Source: Leifsonia sp040686855 (GTDB lineage Bacteria; Actinomycetota; Actinomycetes; Actinomycetales; Microbacteriaceae). Taken from it: DNA of 64,000 nucleotides. The position numbers were made by a program, and so were the translations under genes. The notes under the pieces are model-generated. The model searched no databases. It had not been told where the DNA came from and was given only the letters and a program-made list of their open reading frames with translations. Below, piece after piece: positions 36,889-48,700 of this stretch (within the stretch, counting starts at the first letter, position 1; each line of letters starts with the position of its first letter). The stretch lies in contig NZ_JBFBOG010000003.1 in the NCBI RefSeq assembly GCF_040686855.1, forward strand, positions 62,001 to 126,000. The letters are read 5' to 3'.

Positions 36889-37158
36889 ATGGCGCTGGAT
36901 GCAGACACCAAGAAGGCGATCATCGAAGAGTACGCGACCCACCCCGGTGACACCGGATCCCCCGAGGTCCAGGTCGCGATCCTGACCAAGCGGATCAAGG
37001 ATCTCACCGAGCACCTCAAGGAGCACAAGCACGACCACCACTCGCGTCGTGGCCTGCTTCTGCTGGTCGGTCAGCGTCGCCGTCTGCTGGGCTACCTGGC
37101 GGACATCGACATCAGCCGTTACCGCTCGCTCATCGAGCGTCTGGGGCTGCGTCGATAA
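36889..37158 (+). CDS. rpsO: 30S ribosomal protein S15
   Basis: 89 residues, the standard length. Contains HPGDTGSPEVQVAILTKRI and the C-terminal SRYRSLIERLGLRR. Binds 16S rRNA in the 30S platform. AGAAAGGGG Shine–Dalgarno upstream. Followed by a strong terminator rather than by pnp. Confidence 0.98.
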   Translation: MALDADTKKAIIEEYATHPGDTGSPEVQVAILTKRIKDLTEHLKEHKHDHHSRRGLLLLVGQRRRLLGYLADIDISRYRSLIERLGLRR

Positions 37159-37179
37159 TTCGACCGCGAACTTCTTCAC

Positions 37180-37211
37180 AACGGGCCGTCACCTCCGGGT
37201 GGCGGCCCGTT
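37180..37211 (+). terminator. rpsO terminator
   Basis: AACGGGCCGTCACC and GGTGGCGGCCCGTT pair over 14 bp with one G–U, tetraloop TCCG, followed by a short T/G stretch (TCTGTGTG). Confidence 0.85.
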
Positions 37212-37306
37212 CTGTGTGCGCGCATTCGTTCGCGCTGACCCTTGGCAGCGGCTTTACAGCGCTGTAGCGTGTGACGCACGCCACGACTCGAAGGGGAGTT
37301 CTCGTC

Positions 37307-39169
37307 ATGCGTCATCCGTCACGTCCGATCCTCGCCGCGCTTACAGCGCTGGCGCTGGCTGTCGGCATCCCAGCGCTCGCGGCGCTGGCCGCGGCCGCGC
37401 CGGCGGCCGCCCGGCCAGCGCCTGCCACCGGCGCCACCTACAGCAACCCGCTCGACCTCGAACTCGGTAACGGCACGCGCGCCGAGCAGTGCGCCGACCC
37501 CGACGTGATCCGTTCCCAGGATCCGTCGGACCCGGCCTGGTACCTCTACTGCACTCGCGACGTCATCGACCCGTCGCTGCGCAACCCGGACGGCTCGCTC
37601 GTCTTCTCGAGCATCCCGACCTACCGCTCCACCGACCTGGTGCACTGGACCTTCGTGCGTGAGGCGCTGCCCACCCGTCCCGCGTGGATCGGGAACGGCG
37701 ACACGTGGGCGCCCGACGTCGTATACGTCGGCGGCCGTTACCTGCTGTACTACACGGCGACCAACACGGTGACTCCGGGCGGCGGCTCCGCGATCGGCGT
37801 CGCGACGAGCGCCAGTCCCGCAGGCCCCTGGACGGACTCCGGCGGCCCGGTCGTCGAACCGATGCCGTCCCCGGGCAACGCCGACCCGAACGACCGCCGG
37901 TGGGTCTACGACCCCGAATTCCTTTCGGTCGGCGGCACGAACTACCTCTACTTCGGCAGCTACTACGGCGGCCTCTCCGTGCGCACGGTGAGCGCCGACG
38001 GCCTGCACTCCGACCCGGCCAGCCAGGTCCAGGTGGCCATCCCGAACCGATACGAGGGCACGCATGTCATCCAGCACGGCGGCTACTTCTACCTGCTCGG
38101 CTCGGCGACGAACTGCTGCAACGGCCCGCTGACCGGCTACGGCGTCTTCGCCGGCCGCTCCACGTCGCCGACCGGGCCGTTCCTCGACCGCACCGGGGCG
38201 TCGTTCCTAGACTCGCGTGTCGGCGGCACGCCCGTCCTGCACCAGAACGGCAACCGCTGGGTCGGGCCCGGTCACGTCACCAGCACCGTCGACGCGACCG
38301 GTCAGGAGTGGATGCTCTACCACGCCGTCGATCGCACCGACCCCTACGTCGCCGGTGGCGGCACCTACACGAAGCGCCCCGTGCTCATGGATCCGCTCGA
38401 TTGGAAGGACGGCTGGCCCGTCGTCCGCGGGGGAGCGGGGCCGTCCGACAGCCGGCAGCCCGCGCCGGTCGTCACAGCCGGGCAGCCGGCCGCCTACCAC
38501 CCGGCGTTCGTCGGTCCGCTCGCGCGCGGGCCGAAGCTCCCCGCCTACTCCGATGAGTTCGGCGGCCACGCGATGGATCCGGCGTGGACCTGGATCCGCG
38601 ACCCGGGCGCCTCCACGCGGTCCGTCTCGGGCGGAGTTCTGAACTGGCAGATGCAGGCGGCCGACCTCGGTCCGGACGCCGGCGCCGCCGGTCTGCCGGT
38701 GCGCGCCCTCCCGGCCGGCGACTACACCGTGGAGACCCGCGTGAAGACGACGGTCCCGCGCGACGGCTGCTGCCAGAACTACGCCCAGGGCGGTCTGGTG
38801 ATCTACCAGGACGACGCGAACTTCGTGAAGCTCGCCGTCACCTCCATCTGGGAGACCCGCCAGACCGAATTCGGCAAGCGCGAGACGCCGGAGGGTCCCG
38901 GCTACCCGGCGTACGGCAACTCGGTCGGCGGACCGGTCGGCGAGTGGACGGTGCTGCGGCTGACCCGCACGCACACGGCCACCGAGAACGTCTACACCGC
39001 GACCACCAGCAAGGACGACGGAGCGACCTGGGACACCGCGGGCACGTGGACGACGCCGCTGGCCGCGAGCCCGCCGCGGCTCGGACTCGTGTCGATGGCC
39101 GCTGCCGGCTTCACGACGACGTTCGACTACGTCCGCGTGTACGGAGCGCCGCGCGGCCACGGCGGCTAG
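37307..39169 (+). CDS. Secreted family 43 glycoside hydrolase
   Basis: 620 residues. A signal peptide (residues 1 to about 35, Ala-rich core ending AAARPAPA) directs export. The GH43 five-bladed propeller follows: CADPDVI gives the base Asp, YDPEFL the pKa-modulating Asp, and RYEGTHVI the probable acid Glu. After about residue 420 a second beta-sandwich domain (YSDEFGGHAMDPAWTWIRDPG) resembles the C-terminal modules of arabinosidases/xylosidases. Probably trims arabinose- or xylose-containing plant polysaccharide. AAGGGGAG precedes the ATG by eight bases. Confidence 0.9.
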   Translation: MRHPSRPILAALTALALAVGIPALAALAAAAPAAARPAPATGATYSNPLDLELGNGTRAEQCADPDVIRSQDPSDPAWYLYCTRDVIDPSLRNPDGSLVFSSIPTYRSTDLVHWTFVREALPTRPAWIGNGDTWAPDVVYVGGRYLLYYTATNTVTPGGGSAIGVATSASPAGPWTDSGGPVVEPMPSPGNADPNDRRWVYDPEFLSVGGTNYLYFGSYYGGLSVRTVSADGLHSDPASQVQVAIPNRYEGTHVIQHGGYFYLLGSATNCCNGPLTGYGVFAGRSTSPTGPFLDRTGASFLDSRVGGTPVLHQNGNRWVGPGHVTSTVDATGQEWMLYHAVDRTDPYVAGGGTYTKRPVLMDPLDWKDGWPVVRGGAGPSDSRQPAPVVTAGQPAAYHPAFVGPLARGPKLPAYSDEFGGHAMDPAWTWIRDPGASTRSVSGGVLNWQMQAADLGPDAGAAGLPVRALPAGDYTVETRVKTTVPRDGCCQNYAQGGLVIYQDDANFVKLAVTSIWETRQTEFGKRETPEGPGYPAYGNSVGGPVGEWTVLRLTRTHTATENVYTATTSKDDGATWDTAGTWTTPLAASPPRLGLVSMAAAGFTTTFDYVRVYGAPRGHGG

Positions 39170-39181
39170 CGAGAGGCGCCG

Positions 39182-39226
39182 GTGCGCCCGGGCTCAGCGG
39201 TCCTTCGGATCGGAGCCCGGGCGCAC
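39182..39226. terminator. Hairpin between GH43 and small ORF
   Basis: GTGCGCCCGGGCTC (39182–39195) pairs perfectly with GAGCCCGGGCGCAC (39213–39226) around a 17-nt loop. The second arm lies within the last codons of the opposing small gene, so the terminator overlaps coding sequence. Confidence 0.7.
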
Positions 39227-39361
39227 TTCCGCGTCGTCGCGGATGTCGATGCGGCGACGGCCGCCCTCGCCCTCGGACACGTCGATTCGCGGGTCGGCGT
39301 CGCTCTCTTCGGCGGCGGGCGCGGTGGTCAGCTGATCGGCGCGGTCGTCACGTTCGGTCAT
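39194..39361 (-). CDS. Small hydrophilic protein, 55 aa
   Basis: Highly charged: Asp/Glu-rich middle and a C-terminus RPGSDPKDR. The pattern RIDVSEGEGGRRRIDIRDDAEVRPG recalls short conserved hypothetical proteins of Microbacteriaceae (from memory). It follows the LtrA gene on the same strand by 26 nt. Function unknown. Confidence 0.55.
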   Translation of the reverse strand: MTERDDRADQLTTAPAAEESDADPRIDVSEGEGGRRRIDIRDDAEVRPGSDPKDR

Positions 39362-39387
39362 GACCAGAGCCAACCGCGGCACGCGCC

Positions 39388-40599
39388 TCAGGGCAAGGGG
39401 CGGGACGCGGTCGGCTCCTTCTCGCGCGACCGTGCCGCGAGTGCCCGGTCGATGAGGGTCGTGGCAACCAGGGCCGACGCGACCAGCGCGATCCCGATCG
39501 TGACGCCCACCAGCCCGAGGAAGGGGGAGGCGAGCGGCAGCAGCAGGACCAGGGCGATCGCGACGCCGGTCTTGAGCGGCCGGATGACGACCTCGTCCAC
39601 CAGCGGGGCGTGCAGGATGTACAGCATCAGCAGGAAGACGGCCACCGGCACCGCGATGGCGTACTCGACCGCCGTGTCCGACGCGTGCGCGTCCGCCGCA
39701 CCTGCCTGAACCGCGACCTCCAGCCCCGCCCCGAGCGCCGCCAGAGACGCGAAGACGAAGTAATGACCGTACCCCCAGTAGAACGACCTCCCGCGCTTGC
39801 TGCTCAAGCCCTCGGCCGCCGGCTCCAGGAAGTACAGCCACCACAGGGCGAACAGCAGCACCAGAGCGGCCGAGGCGATCCAGACCAGGGAGGCCGAGAA
39901 TCCGCTCGTCGCCAGCGCCTGCTGCACTCCGACCGCCGACGCCGACACGGACTCGCCGAGAACGATGATCGTGAACAGCCCGTAGCGCTCGGCGATGTGG
40001 TGCGGGTGCCACGACGTCATCCCGGTGCGCTCCGCCCACAGCGGCACTGCGAGCTCCAGCACCACCCCGACGGGGAAGAGCCAGACGGCGCTGTGCGGAG
40101 GGAGGAAGCCCCACGCCACCCACAGCACCTGCACCACCGCGATGCCGGCTGCATAGCGGAACGCCGTGCGCCGTCCGGCCGGATCCTCGATGCCCGCACG
40201 GAGCCACTGCCCGACCAGCGCCAGCCGCATGATCAGGTAGCCGACGATGATCGCCGTGAAGTTCTCCTCGTCGAACGCGGCAGGCACGCCCGCGGCGAGC
40301 ACCAGCACGCCGCCCATCTGCACGAGCGTCATCAGCCGGTACGGAACGTCGTCGGTGTCGTAGGCCGAGGCGAACCAGGTGAAGTTCATCCACGCCCACC
40401 AGATGGCGAAGAACACCATGAGGTAGAACGGCAGCCGCTCGAGCACGTGGCCCGCCTCGCCCGCGTGCGCCAGCTGCCCGGCGACCTGGGCGATGGCGAC
40501 GACGAACGTCAGGTCGAACAGCAGCTCCAAGGGGCTGGAGACGCGGTGCCGCTCGTCGGTGGAGCGCCCGGTCATCGGGATGCGGAACGCACTGGTCAT
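39388..40599 (-). CDS. Low-temperature-requirement A (LtrA) family membrane protein
   Basis: 403 residues and about 10–11 hydrophobic segments. Opens with RVSSPLELLFDLTFVVAIAQVAGQL and carries PHHIAERYGLFTIIVLGES, the two LtrA hallmarks. Role unclear in the family (named from a Listeria cold-growth locus). No convincing Shine–Dalgarno for ATG 40599 or for an alternative ATG at 40611, so the start is uncertain. Diverges from vanZ with 18 bp between starts. Confidence 0.85.
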   Translation of the reverse strand: MTSAFRIPMTGRSTDERHRVSSPLELLFDLTFVVAIAQVAGQLAHAGEAGHVLERLPFYLMVFFAIWWAWMNFTWFASAYDTDDVPYRLMTLVQMGGVLVLAAGVPAAFDEENFTAIIVGYLIMRLALVGQWLRAGIEDPAGRRTAFRYAAGIAVVQVLWVAWGFLPPHSAVWLFPVGVVLELAVPLWAERTGMTSWHPHHIAERYGLFTIIVLGESVSASAVGVQQALATSGFSASLVWIASAALVLLFALWWLYFLEPAAEGLSSKRGRSFYWGYGHYFVFASLAALGAGLEVAVQAGAADAHASDTAVEYAIAVPVAVFLLMLYILHAPLVDEVVIRPLKTGVAIALVLLLPLASPFLGLVGVTIGIALVASALVATTLIDRALAARSREKEPTASRPLP

Positions 40600-40617
40600 G
40601 TGCGCCAGCATAGGAGG

Positions 40618-41055
40618 ATGCGCCGTCGTGCTGTGCTGCCCATCCTGACCGTCGTCTACCTGCTCGCGGTCGCCGGCATCACGCTCGACCCGGCGCCGGG
40701 GAACCCCGCGGGCAACCCGCTGCTGCGCGCGCTGCTGCGCGCGGTGTCGGCCGTGCCGGGTCTCGGCTGGGTGGACTACTCCGTGGCGGAGTTCACCGCG
40801 AACGTTCTGCTGTTCGTGCCGATGGGCGTGCTGTTCACGCTGCTGCTCGGGGTGTGGCGCTGGTGGCTGGCTGTGGCGATCGGCGTGGTCGCGACACTCC
40901 TGATCGAGTTCACGCAGCTCTTCCTGCCCGCGCGCGTGAGCGACCCGCGGGACCTGCTCGCCAACACGCTCGGGACGCTGATCGGGGTCGCGATCGTCGT
41001 GCTGTTCACCCGCGCCGCCGCGCGGGCTGAGACGCCCGCCTCCGACGCGCGGTGA
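40618..41055 (+). CDS. VanZ-like membrane protein
   Basis: 145 residues, four hydrophobic spans. FTANVLLFVPMGVLFTLLL, LLIEFTQLFLPARVSDPRDLLANTLGTLIG match the VanZ family (teicoplanin resistance protein-like and phosphotransbutyrylase-like proteins). AGGAGG directly abuts the ATG, so a GTG five codons later is possible. Function unproven outside VanZ itself. Confidence 0.82.
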   Translation: MRRRAVLPILTVVYLLAVAGITLDPAPGNPAGNPLLRALLRAVSAVPGLGWVDYSVAEFTANVLLFVPMGVLFTLLLGVWRWWLAVAIGVVATLLIEFTQLFLPARVSDPRDLLANTLGTLIGVAIVVLFTRAAARAETPASDAR

Positions 41056-41075
41056 GTGCGCCCGCCTCCGGCGCC

Positions 41076-41172
41076 GCGGGAAACGGAGGAGACGCGTGAG
41101 CGACACGCCGTCGATGTGCGTCGCGGGAGGAAGGACCGGCTACGACGCGGTCGGTTCACCTCCGTTTCGCGC
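41076..41172. repeat. Long-range intergenic palindrome with GACACGCCG core (element 6)
   Basis: Outer arms 41076–41092 and 41156–41172 pair at 15 of 17 positions; the first is GCGGGAAACGGAGGAGA. The core GACACGCCG lies at 41102–41110 in the 63-nt loop. The outer arm sequence resembles that of the element near 23.5 kb. Confidence 0.6.
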
Positions 41173-41215
41173 GGCCGAGCCCGCGCGGCGCCGCGCGCGG
41201 TCGTAGGGTGGCCGC

Positions 41216-41983
41216 GTGGAGACGGTGACCAAGGAGCGGGAAGACGCACCCGAGCGGTTCTTCGAAGCGGAGGCCGCGGGGCTCGGCTGGCTCGCCGCGG
41301 CGGAGCCCGAGGGCGGCGCCCGCGTCGTGCGCGTCGCCTCCGCGGGGTCGGGCTGGATCGAGCTGGAGCGCATCCATGAGGTCCGTCCGACCCGCGAGGC
41401 CGCGCGGTCGTTCGGGGCAGCGCTCGCCGTGACGCACGCGGCCGGTGCGTCGGCGTTCGGTGCGCCGCCCGACGGCTGGGACGGCCCGCTGTTCATCGGC
41501 CGGCGCCCGCTGCCGGTCGCCCACGAGACGAGCTGGGGACGCTTCTACGCCCGCGACCGCGTCCTCCCGTACCTGGGGATCGCGGTGGAGGCCGGCACCG
41601 TCACGCAGGCGCAGCTGCCCGTGATCCGCGAGGCCGTCGACCGCGTGGACGCGGGGGAGTTCGACGACGACGAGCCGCCCGCGCGCCTCCACGGCGACCT
41701 GTGGAACGGCAACCTGCTGTGGGATGCGCACGGCGGCGTGCTCATCGACCCCGCGGCGCACGGCGGCCACCGGGAGACCGACCTCGCGATGCTGGCCCTG
41801 TTCGGCGCGCCGTTCCTGGACGACATCCTCGCCGCGTACGAGGGGGCGCGGCCGCTGCGGGCCGGCTGGCGCGACCGCATCCCGCTGCACCAGCTGCATC
41901 CCCTCGCCGTTCACGCCGCCGGCCACGGCCCGTCGTACGGGCACGCGCTCGCCGACGCCGCGCGGGCGACGCTCGCCCTCTGA
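41216..41983 (+). CDS. Fructosamine kinase family protein
   Basis: 255 residues, protein-kinase-like fold. LHGDLWNGNLLWDAHGGVLIDPA is the catalytic loop of fructosamine/ketosamine-3-kinases, with HRETDLAMLALFG after it. Such enzymes phosphorylate glycated amines and so repair or catabolise Amadori products. GTG start. The N-terminal lobe is a little short compared with FN3K proteins of about 290 residues. Confidence 0.85.
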   Translation: METVTKEREDAPERFFEAEAAGLGWLAAAEPEGGARVVRVASAGSGWIELERIHEVRPTREAARSFGAALAVTHAAGASAFGAPPDGWDGPLFIGRRPLPVAHETSWGRFYARDRVLPYLGIAVEAGTVTQAQLPVIREAVDRVDAGEFDDDEPPARLHGDLWNGNLLWDAHGGVLIDPAAHGGHRETDLAMLALFGAPFLDDILAAYEGARPLRAGWRDRIPLHQLHPLAVHAAGHGPSYGHALADAARATLAL

Positions 41984-42046
41984 GCTGGGTGGTGGCGGGA
42001 GGACGCCGGTCGCGCCCGATGCGACGCCCTCCCGCGGCTCATATCC

Positions 42047-42433
42047 TCAGACCAGGCCGAAGGCCGTCAGCTCGTCGTCGGTGAGCATCCGGGACCTGGT
42101 CAGGAACCGCTTGCCCTCCGGAGCCTCCGCGGAGAAGCCGCTGCCCCGTCCGTCGACGAGGTCGATCGTGAGGTGGGTGAACTTCCAGTACTCGTACTGC
42201 GCCGCGGACATGTACACCGGCACCGGGGCGGCGCCCTCGACGTCGAGCGTGCCGAGAAGGACGTCCGCGCCGCCGACCCGGAACATCCCGACGGGGTAAC
42301 ACATGGGCGCGGAGCCGTCGCAGCAGCCACCGGACTGGTGGAGCAGCAGGGGCCCGTGGACGCCGGCCAGCTGCCGCAGCATCGCCGCGGCAGCCGGCGT
42401 GACGTCTACGCGGGCGGGGGACGGGTGGGTCAC
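42047..42433 (-). CDS. DUF779 protein linked to acetaldehyde dehydrogenase
   Basis: 128 residues. Cys-rich motif LLLHQSGGCCDGSAPMCYP followed by KFTHLTIDLVDGRGSGFSAEAPEG, as in DUF779. Genes of this family are typically next to ExaC-like acetaldehyde dehydrogenases, and here the GTG start lies 8 nt after the dehydrogenase stop. Function unknown; the cysteines suggest a metal or redox role. Confidence 0.87.
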   Translation of the reverse strand: MTHPSPARVDVTPAAAAMLRQLAGVHGPLLLHQSGGCCDGSAPMCYPVGMFRVGGADVLLGTLDVEGAAPVPVYMSAAQYEYWKFTHLTIDLVDGRGSGFSAEAPEGKRFLTRSRMLTDDELTAFGLV

Positions 42434-42441
42434 GGCGACTC

Positions 42442-44028
<1,587 letters not shown>

Positions 44029-44055
44029 GGTTCGTCTCCTTCGACATCGCATGGA

Positions 44056-44074
44056 CGCGCGTGGATCACGCGCG
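44056..44074 (-). promoter_or_regulatory. Perfect inverted repeat in the acetaldehyde dehydrogenase leader
   Basis: CGCGCGTG (44056–44063) and CACGCGCG (44067–44074) are perfect inverted repeats with a 3-nt spacer, 28–46 nt upstream of the start codon. Either an operator or a leader hairpin. Confidence 0.45.
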
Positions 44075-44096
44075 CTCCGCACGCTAGCCAGGAGAG

Positions 44097-44116
44097 GGTT
44101 GCATCCGGTTGCATCC
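44097..44116 (-). promoter_or_regulatory. Tandem 10-bp direct repeat upstream of acetaldehyde dehydrogenase
   Basis: GGTTGCATCC is repeated twice head to tail with no spacer, one helical turn per copy. It lies 69–88 nt upstream of the dehydrogenase start, just after the GAF-domain regulator gene, a good position for activator binding. Confidence 0.5.
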
Positions 44117-44129
44117 CGCCCGGGCGCTG

Positions 44130-45371
44130 TCAGTCGCGAGCCTCGAGAGCCGTCAGGTGCGCCACCACCAGGGCGCGACGCGGCGACTGCGGCGGCAGCG
44201 CCTGCAGCGCCGCGCGCCAGATCTCCACATCGTCGACTCCGCGGTCGGTCTGCGCCCATGCCAGCAGCAGGTCGGGGGAGGCGGACTCGAGCAACGCCTC
44301 CCGCAGTCGGCCGACGACCTCCTCGCGCAGCTCCTCCAGGCCGGGCGCCCGGGAGCCGGGGAGGGGACCGCCGCCGTACGACGCCACCGCGGCCCGGTGG
44401 GCGCCGCGCCGCTGGAGGTCGACGACGGCGCCGAGGTCCGTCTCCATGGGCGCGCCGAGACGGTAGGGGCGGGTGAGCGGACCGAGCTCTGGTGCGATCC
44501 GGCCGAGCGCCCGCCGCAGCCGGACCATCTCCGCCCGCAGCGTGACGACGCTCCGCCGGTCCCCGTAGACCAGTTCCGCCAGCCGCTCCGCCGACAGTCC
44601 GTCGCTGTGCCAGGCGAGCAGCGCGAGGAGTTCGCTGTGACGGGTGCTGAGCCCACCGCTGCGGCCGCTCGCGCCGGTGAGCTCTCCCGTGTCGCGGCCG
44701 AGGATGCGCAGCTGGGCGGGCTGCCCGGGCGAGCGGCCCGTCCGTGCCGGACGTCGCGCCCCTCCTGCTCTCGTGTCGGCGGCCGCGTCGCGCAGGCGTG
44801 CGATCAGCAGCTCTCGCTCGACCGCGGCGACTGTCGCCTCCACGAGCGCGAGGACGTGGGGCGCGGCGACCTGGTCCTCGCCGGTGACGTCGACGACCCC
44901 GATGATGTCTCCCGTGTCCGGGTCGCGCACGGGGACGGCCGTGCAGCTCCACGGCTTCACCTCCCGCGCGAAGTGCTCCGCACCGCGGATCTGGACGCCG
45001 TCGCCGATCGCCAGCGCCGTTCCGGGCGCCGAGGTGCCGACATCGCCCTCCGCCCAGGCGGCGCCGGGGACGAACAACATCGCTTCCGCTCGCCGCCGCA
45101 GGACCGGGTCGCCCTCCACCCAAAGGAGCCGTCCGCGGGCGTCGCCGACGGCGACCACCACGCGGGAGTCGGGCTCCGCGTCCCGCACGAGAAGCGTGCG
45201 GATGACCGGGAGGGCGGCGGCGAGAGGATGCGCTCGCCGCGCGTCCTCCAGGCCGGGGCCGTCGAGGACCAGCGGGGCGCTCACGTGCTCCGGGTCCAGC
45301 CGCGCCCGCTCGGCGCGACGCCACGACGCGTCCACCACGGGGCGCATCGTCCGTGAGACTCCCTCGTCCAT
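44130..45371 (-). CDS. GAF-domain transcriptional regulator (AcoR-like sensor, winged-helix output)
   Basis: 413 residues. The N-terminal half resembles the sensor part of AcoR/AcxR regulators (ASWRRAERARLDPEHVSAP, then a GAF-type fold with GTALAIGDGVQIRGAEHF and VPVRDPDTGDIIGVVDVTG). The sigma-54 AAA+ domain is absent; instead the C-terminus carries an ELLALLAWHSDGLSAERLAEL winged-helix-like segment and a helical tail. Probable activator of the downstream acetaldehyde dehydrogenase in response to an aldehyde, alcohol or acetoin-like ligand (inference). Confidence 0.82.
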   Translation of the reverse strand: MDEGVSRTMRPVVDASWRRAERARLDPEHVSAPLVLDGPGLEDARRAHPLAAALPVIRTLLVRDAEPDSRVVVAVGDARGRLLWVEGDPVLRRRAEAMLFVPGAAWAEGDVGTSAPGTALAIGDGVQIRGAEHFAREVKPWSCTAVPVRDPDTGDIIGVVDVTGEDQVAAPHVLALVEATVAAVERELLIARLRDAAADTRAGGARRPARTGRSPGQPAQLRILGRDTGELTGASGRSGGLSTRHSELLALLAWHSDGLSAERLAELVYGDRRSVVTLRAEMVRLRRALGRIAPELGPLTRPYRLGAPMETDLGAVVDLQRRGAHRAAVASYGGGPLPGSRAPGLEELREEVVGRLREALLESASPDLLLAWAQTDRGVDDVEIWRAALQALPPQSPRRALVVAHLTALEARD

Positions 45372-45711
45372 GCGAGCATCGTAGCTCCCTTGCGGCGCGC
45401 CGCACCGGCCCGCGATGGCCGCCCGGCTGGTAGGATTGTCGAGGTCGGCCGTGCGCCGACATTCCAACTCAATACCGAGAAGGAACCCGGAGCAGGCTGG
45501 CAGGAGCTGGTCCTCGGTGGTGGTATCCGGATGCGAGACCGTGCTGAAGAGGCGTCGCAACCGTGTATTTCTACTGATGGCCAGACGGGCTCAGCCCACG
45601 CACCCGCATGGGATGCCGCGTACACAGAACGTGTCGAACTGCCTGTTCCTGCTCCTTGGATGAAGTCGCGTCCACACGGGACCGCGACGTTAAACAAAGG
45701 AGACAGACCTC
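45372..45711 (+). promoter_or_regulatory. pnp promoter and long leader
   Basis: 340 bp without a convincing gene. TGGTAGGAT (45428–45436) is an extended -10, which would give a leader of about 270 nt. The leader has short inverted repeats (for example GTCGG...CCGAC near 45446–45461) and ends with AAAGGAGA before the TTG start. PNPase controls its own message through a leader hairpin in E. coli, so this long leader could serve autoregulation; no known riboswitch is seen. Confidence 0.5.
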
Positions 45712-48000
<2,289 letters not shown>

Positions 48001-48012
48001 AGCTCTCGCACC

Positions 48013-48051
48013 GCGAAGGCCGCGTCGACCCCTGGTCGGCGCGGCCTTCGC
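48013..48051. terminator. Terminator between pnp and lrp
   Basis: GCGAAGGCCGCGTCGACC pairs with GGTCGGCGCGGCCTTCGC (18 bp, one G–U-type mismatch) around CCT. It ends 3 nt before the stop codon of the convergent lrp gene. Confidence 0.85.
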
Positions 48052-48053
48052 CG

Positions 48054-48518
48054 TTAAGCGTCGCGGGTCAGCAGGGGGCGGAGGCGGTAGGGGATGAGCT
48101 CGCCCATGTCGAGCGACGTCTCGGCGCGGTCGACGCCCTCCGTGGACTGGATGATGCCGGTGATGCGGAACAGGTCCTCCGCATCCACGCACACCACCCG
48201 GAGCAGGAGATCGGACGGCCCGGACAGCCCGTGCGCCTGCACGATCTCGGGGATCGCCGCCAGGCTCTCCACCACCTCCGCGAGCCGCTGCTGCTGCACG
48301 TGCACGTTGACGAAGGCCGCGAGCGGGTACCCCGCCATCCGCGCCGAGATGCGCCGCTCGAACGACAGGAACGCGCCGTTGCGCTCCAGCTCCGCCACCC
48401 GCGCCTGCACGGTGTTGCGGCTGAGTCCCAGGCGGTCGGCGAGCGACACGTTGGTCGAGCGCGGGTCGTCCGCGAGCGCCAGGAGGATGCGTCGGTCGGT
48501 GTTGTCGAAGGTGCGCAT
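48054..48518 (-). CDS. Lrp/AsnC-family regulator
   Basis: 154 residues. DNTDRRILLALADDPRSTNV opens the helix-turn-helix, with LADRLGLSRNTVQARV as the recognition unit; the C-terminal RAM domain begins about residue 65 and contains AHGLSGPSDLLLRVV. Divergent from a branched-chain 2-oxoacid dehydrogenase operon across 182 bp, so it probably controls that operon in response to a branched-chain amino acid (inference). No Shine–Dalgarno is visible before the ATG. Confidence 0.92.
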   Translation of the reverse strand: MRTFDNTDRRILLALADDPRSTNVSLADRLGLSRNTVQARVAELERNGAFLSFERRISARMAGYPLAAFVNVHVQQQRLAEVVESLAAIPEIVQAHGLSGPSDLLLRVVCVDAEDLFRITGIIQSTEGVDRAETSLDMGELIPYRLRPLLTRDA

Positions 48519-48554
48519 AGTGTGAAAAGTAGCAGGTCTGGCCTTGTGCGGATA

Positions 48555-48567
48555 GTGCATCCTGCAC
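48555..48567. promoter_or_regulatory. Candidate Lrp operator
   Basis: GTGCA-TCC-TGCAC is a perfect inverted repeat in the lrp–2-oxoacid dehydrogenase divergent gap, the symmetric form favoured by Lrp/AsnC proteins. GACACGCCG, the core seen in the palindromes elsewhere, lies 5 nt further on (48572–48580). Confidence 0.5.
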
Positions 48568-48700
48568 GGTCGACACGCCGATGGTTGTGCGCGCTGATCC
48601 GGGAGCGTAGCCTTCCCTCAATTCCGGCAAGGAGGCCGGAAGCCGGTCGCGCGCGCCACAAGCGTGTCGCCCGGGCGCGAGAGTGAAGGTTGCGTGAACC

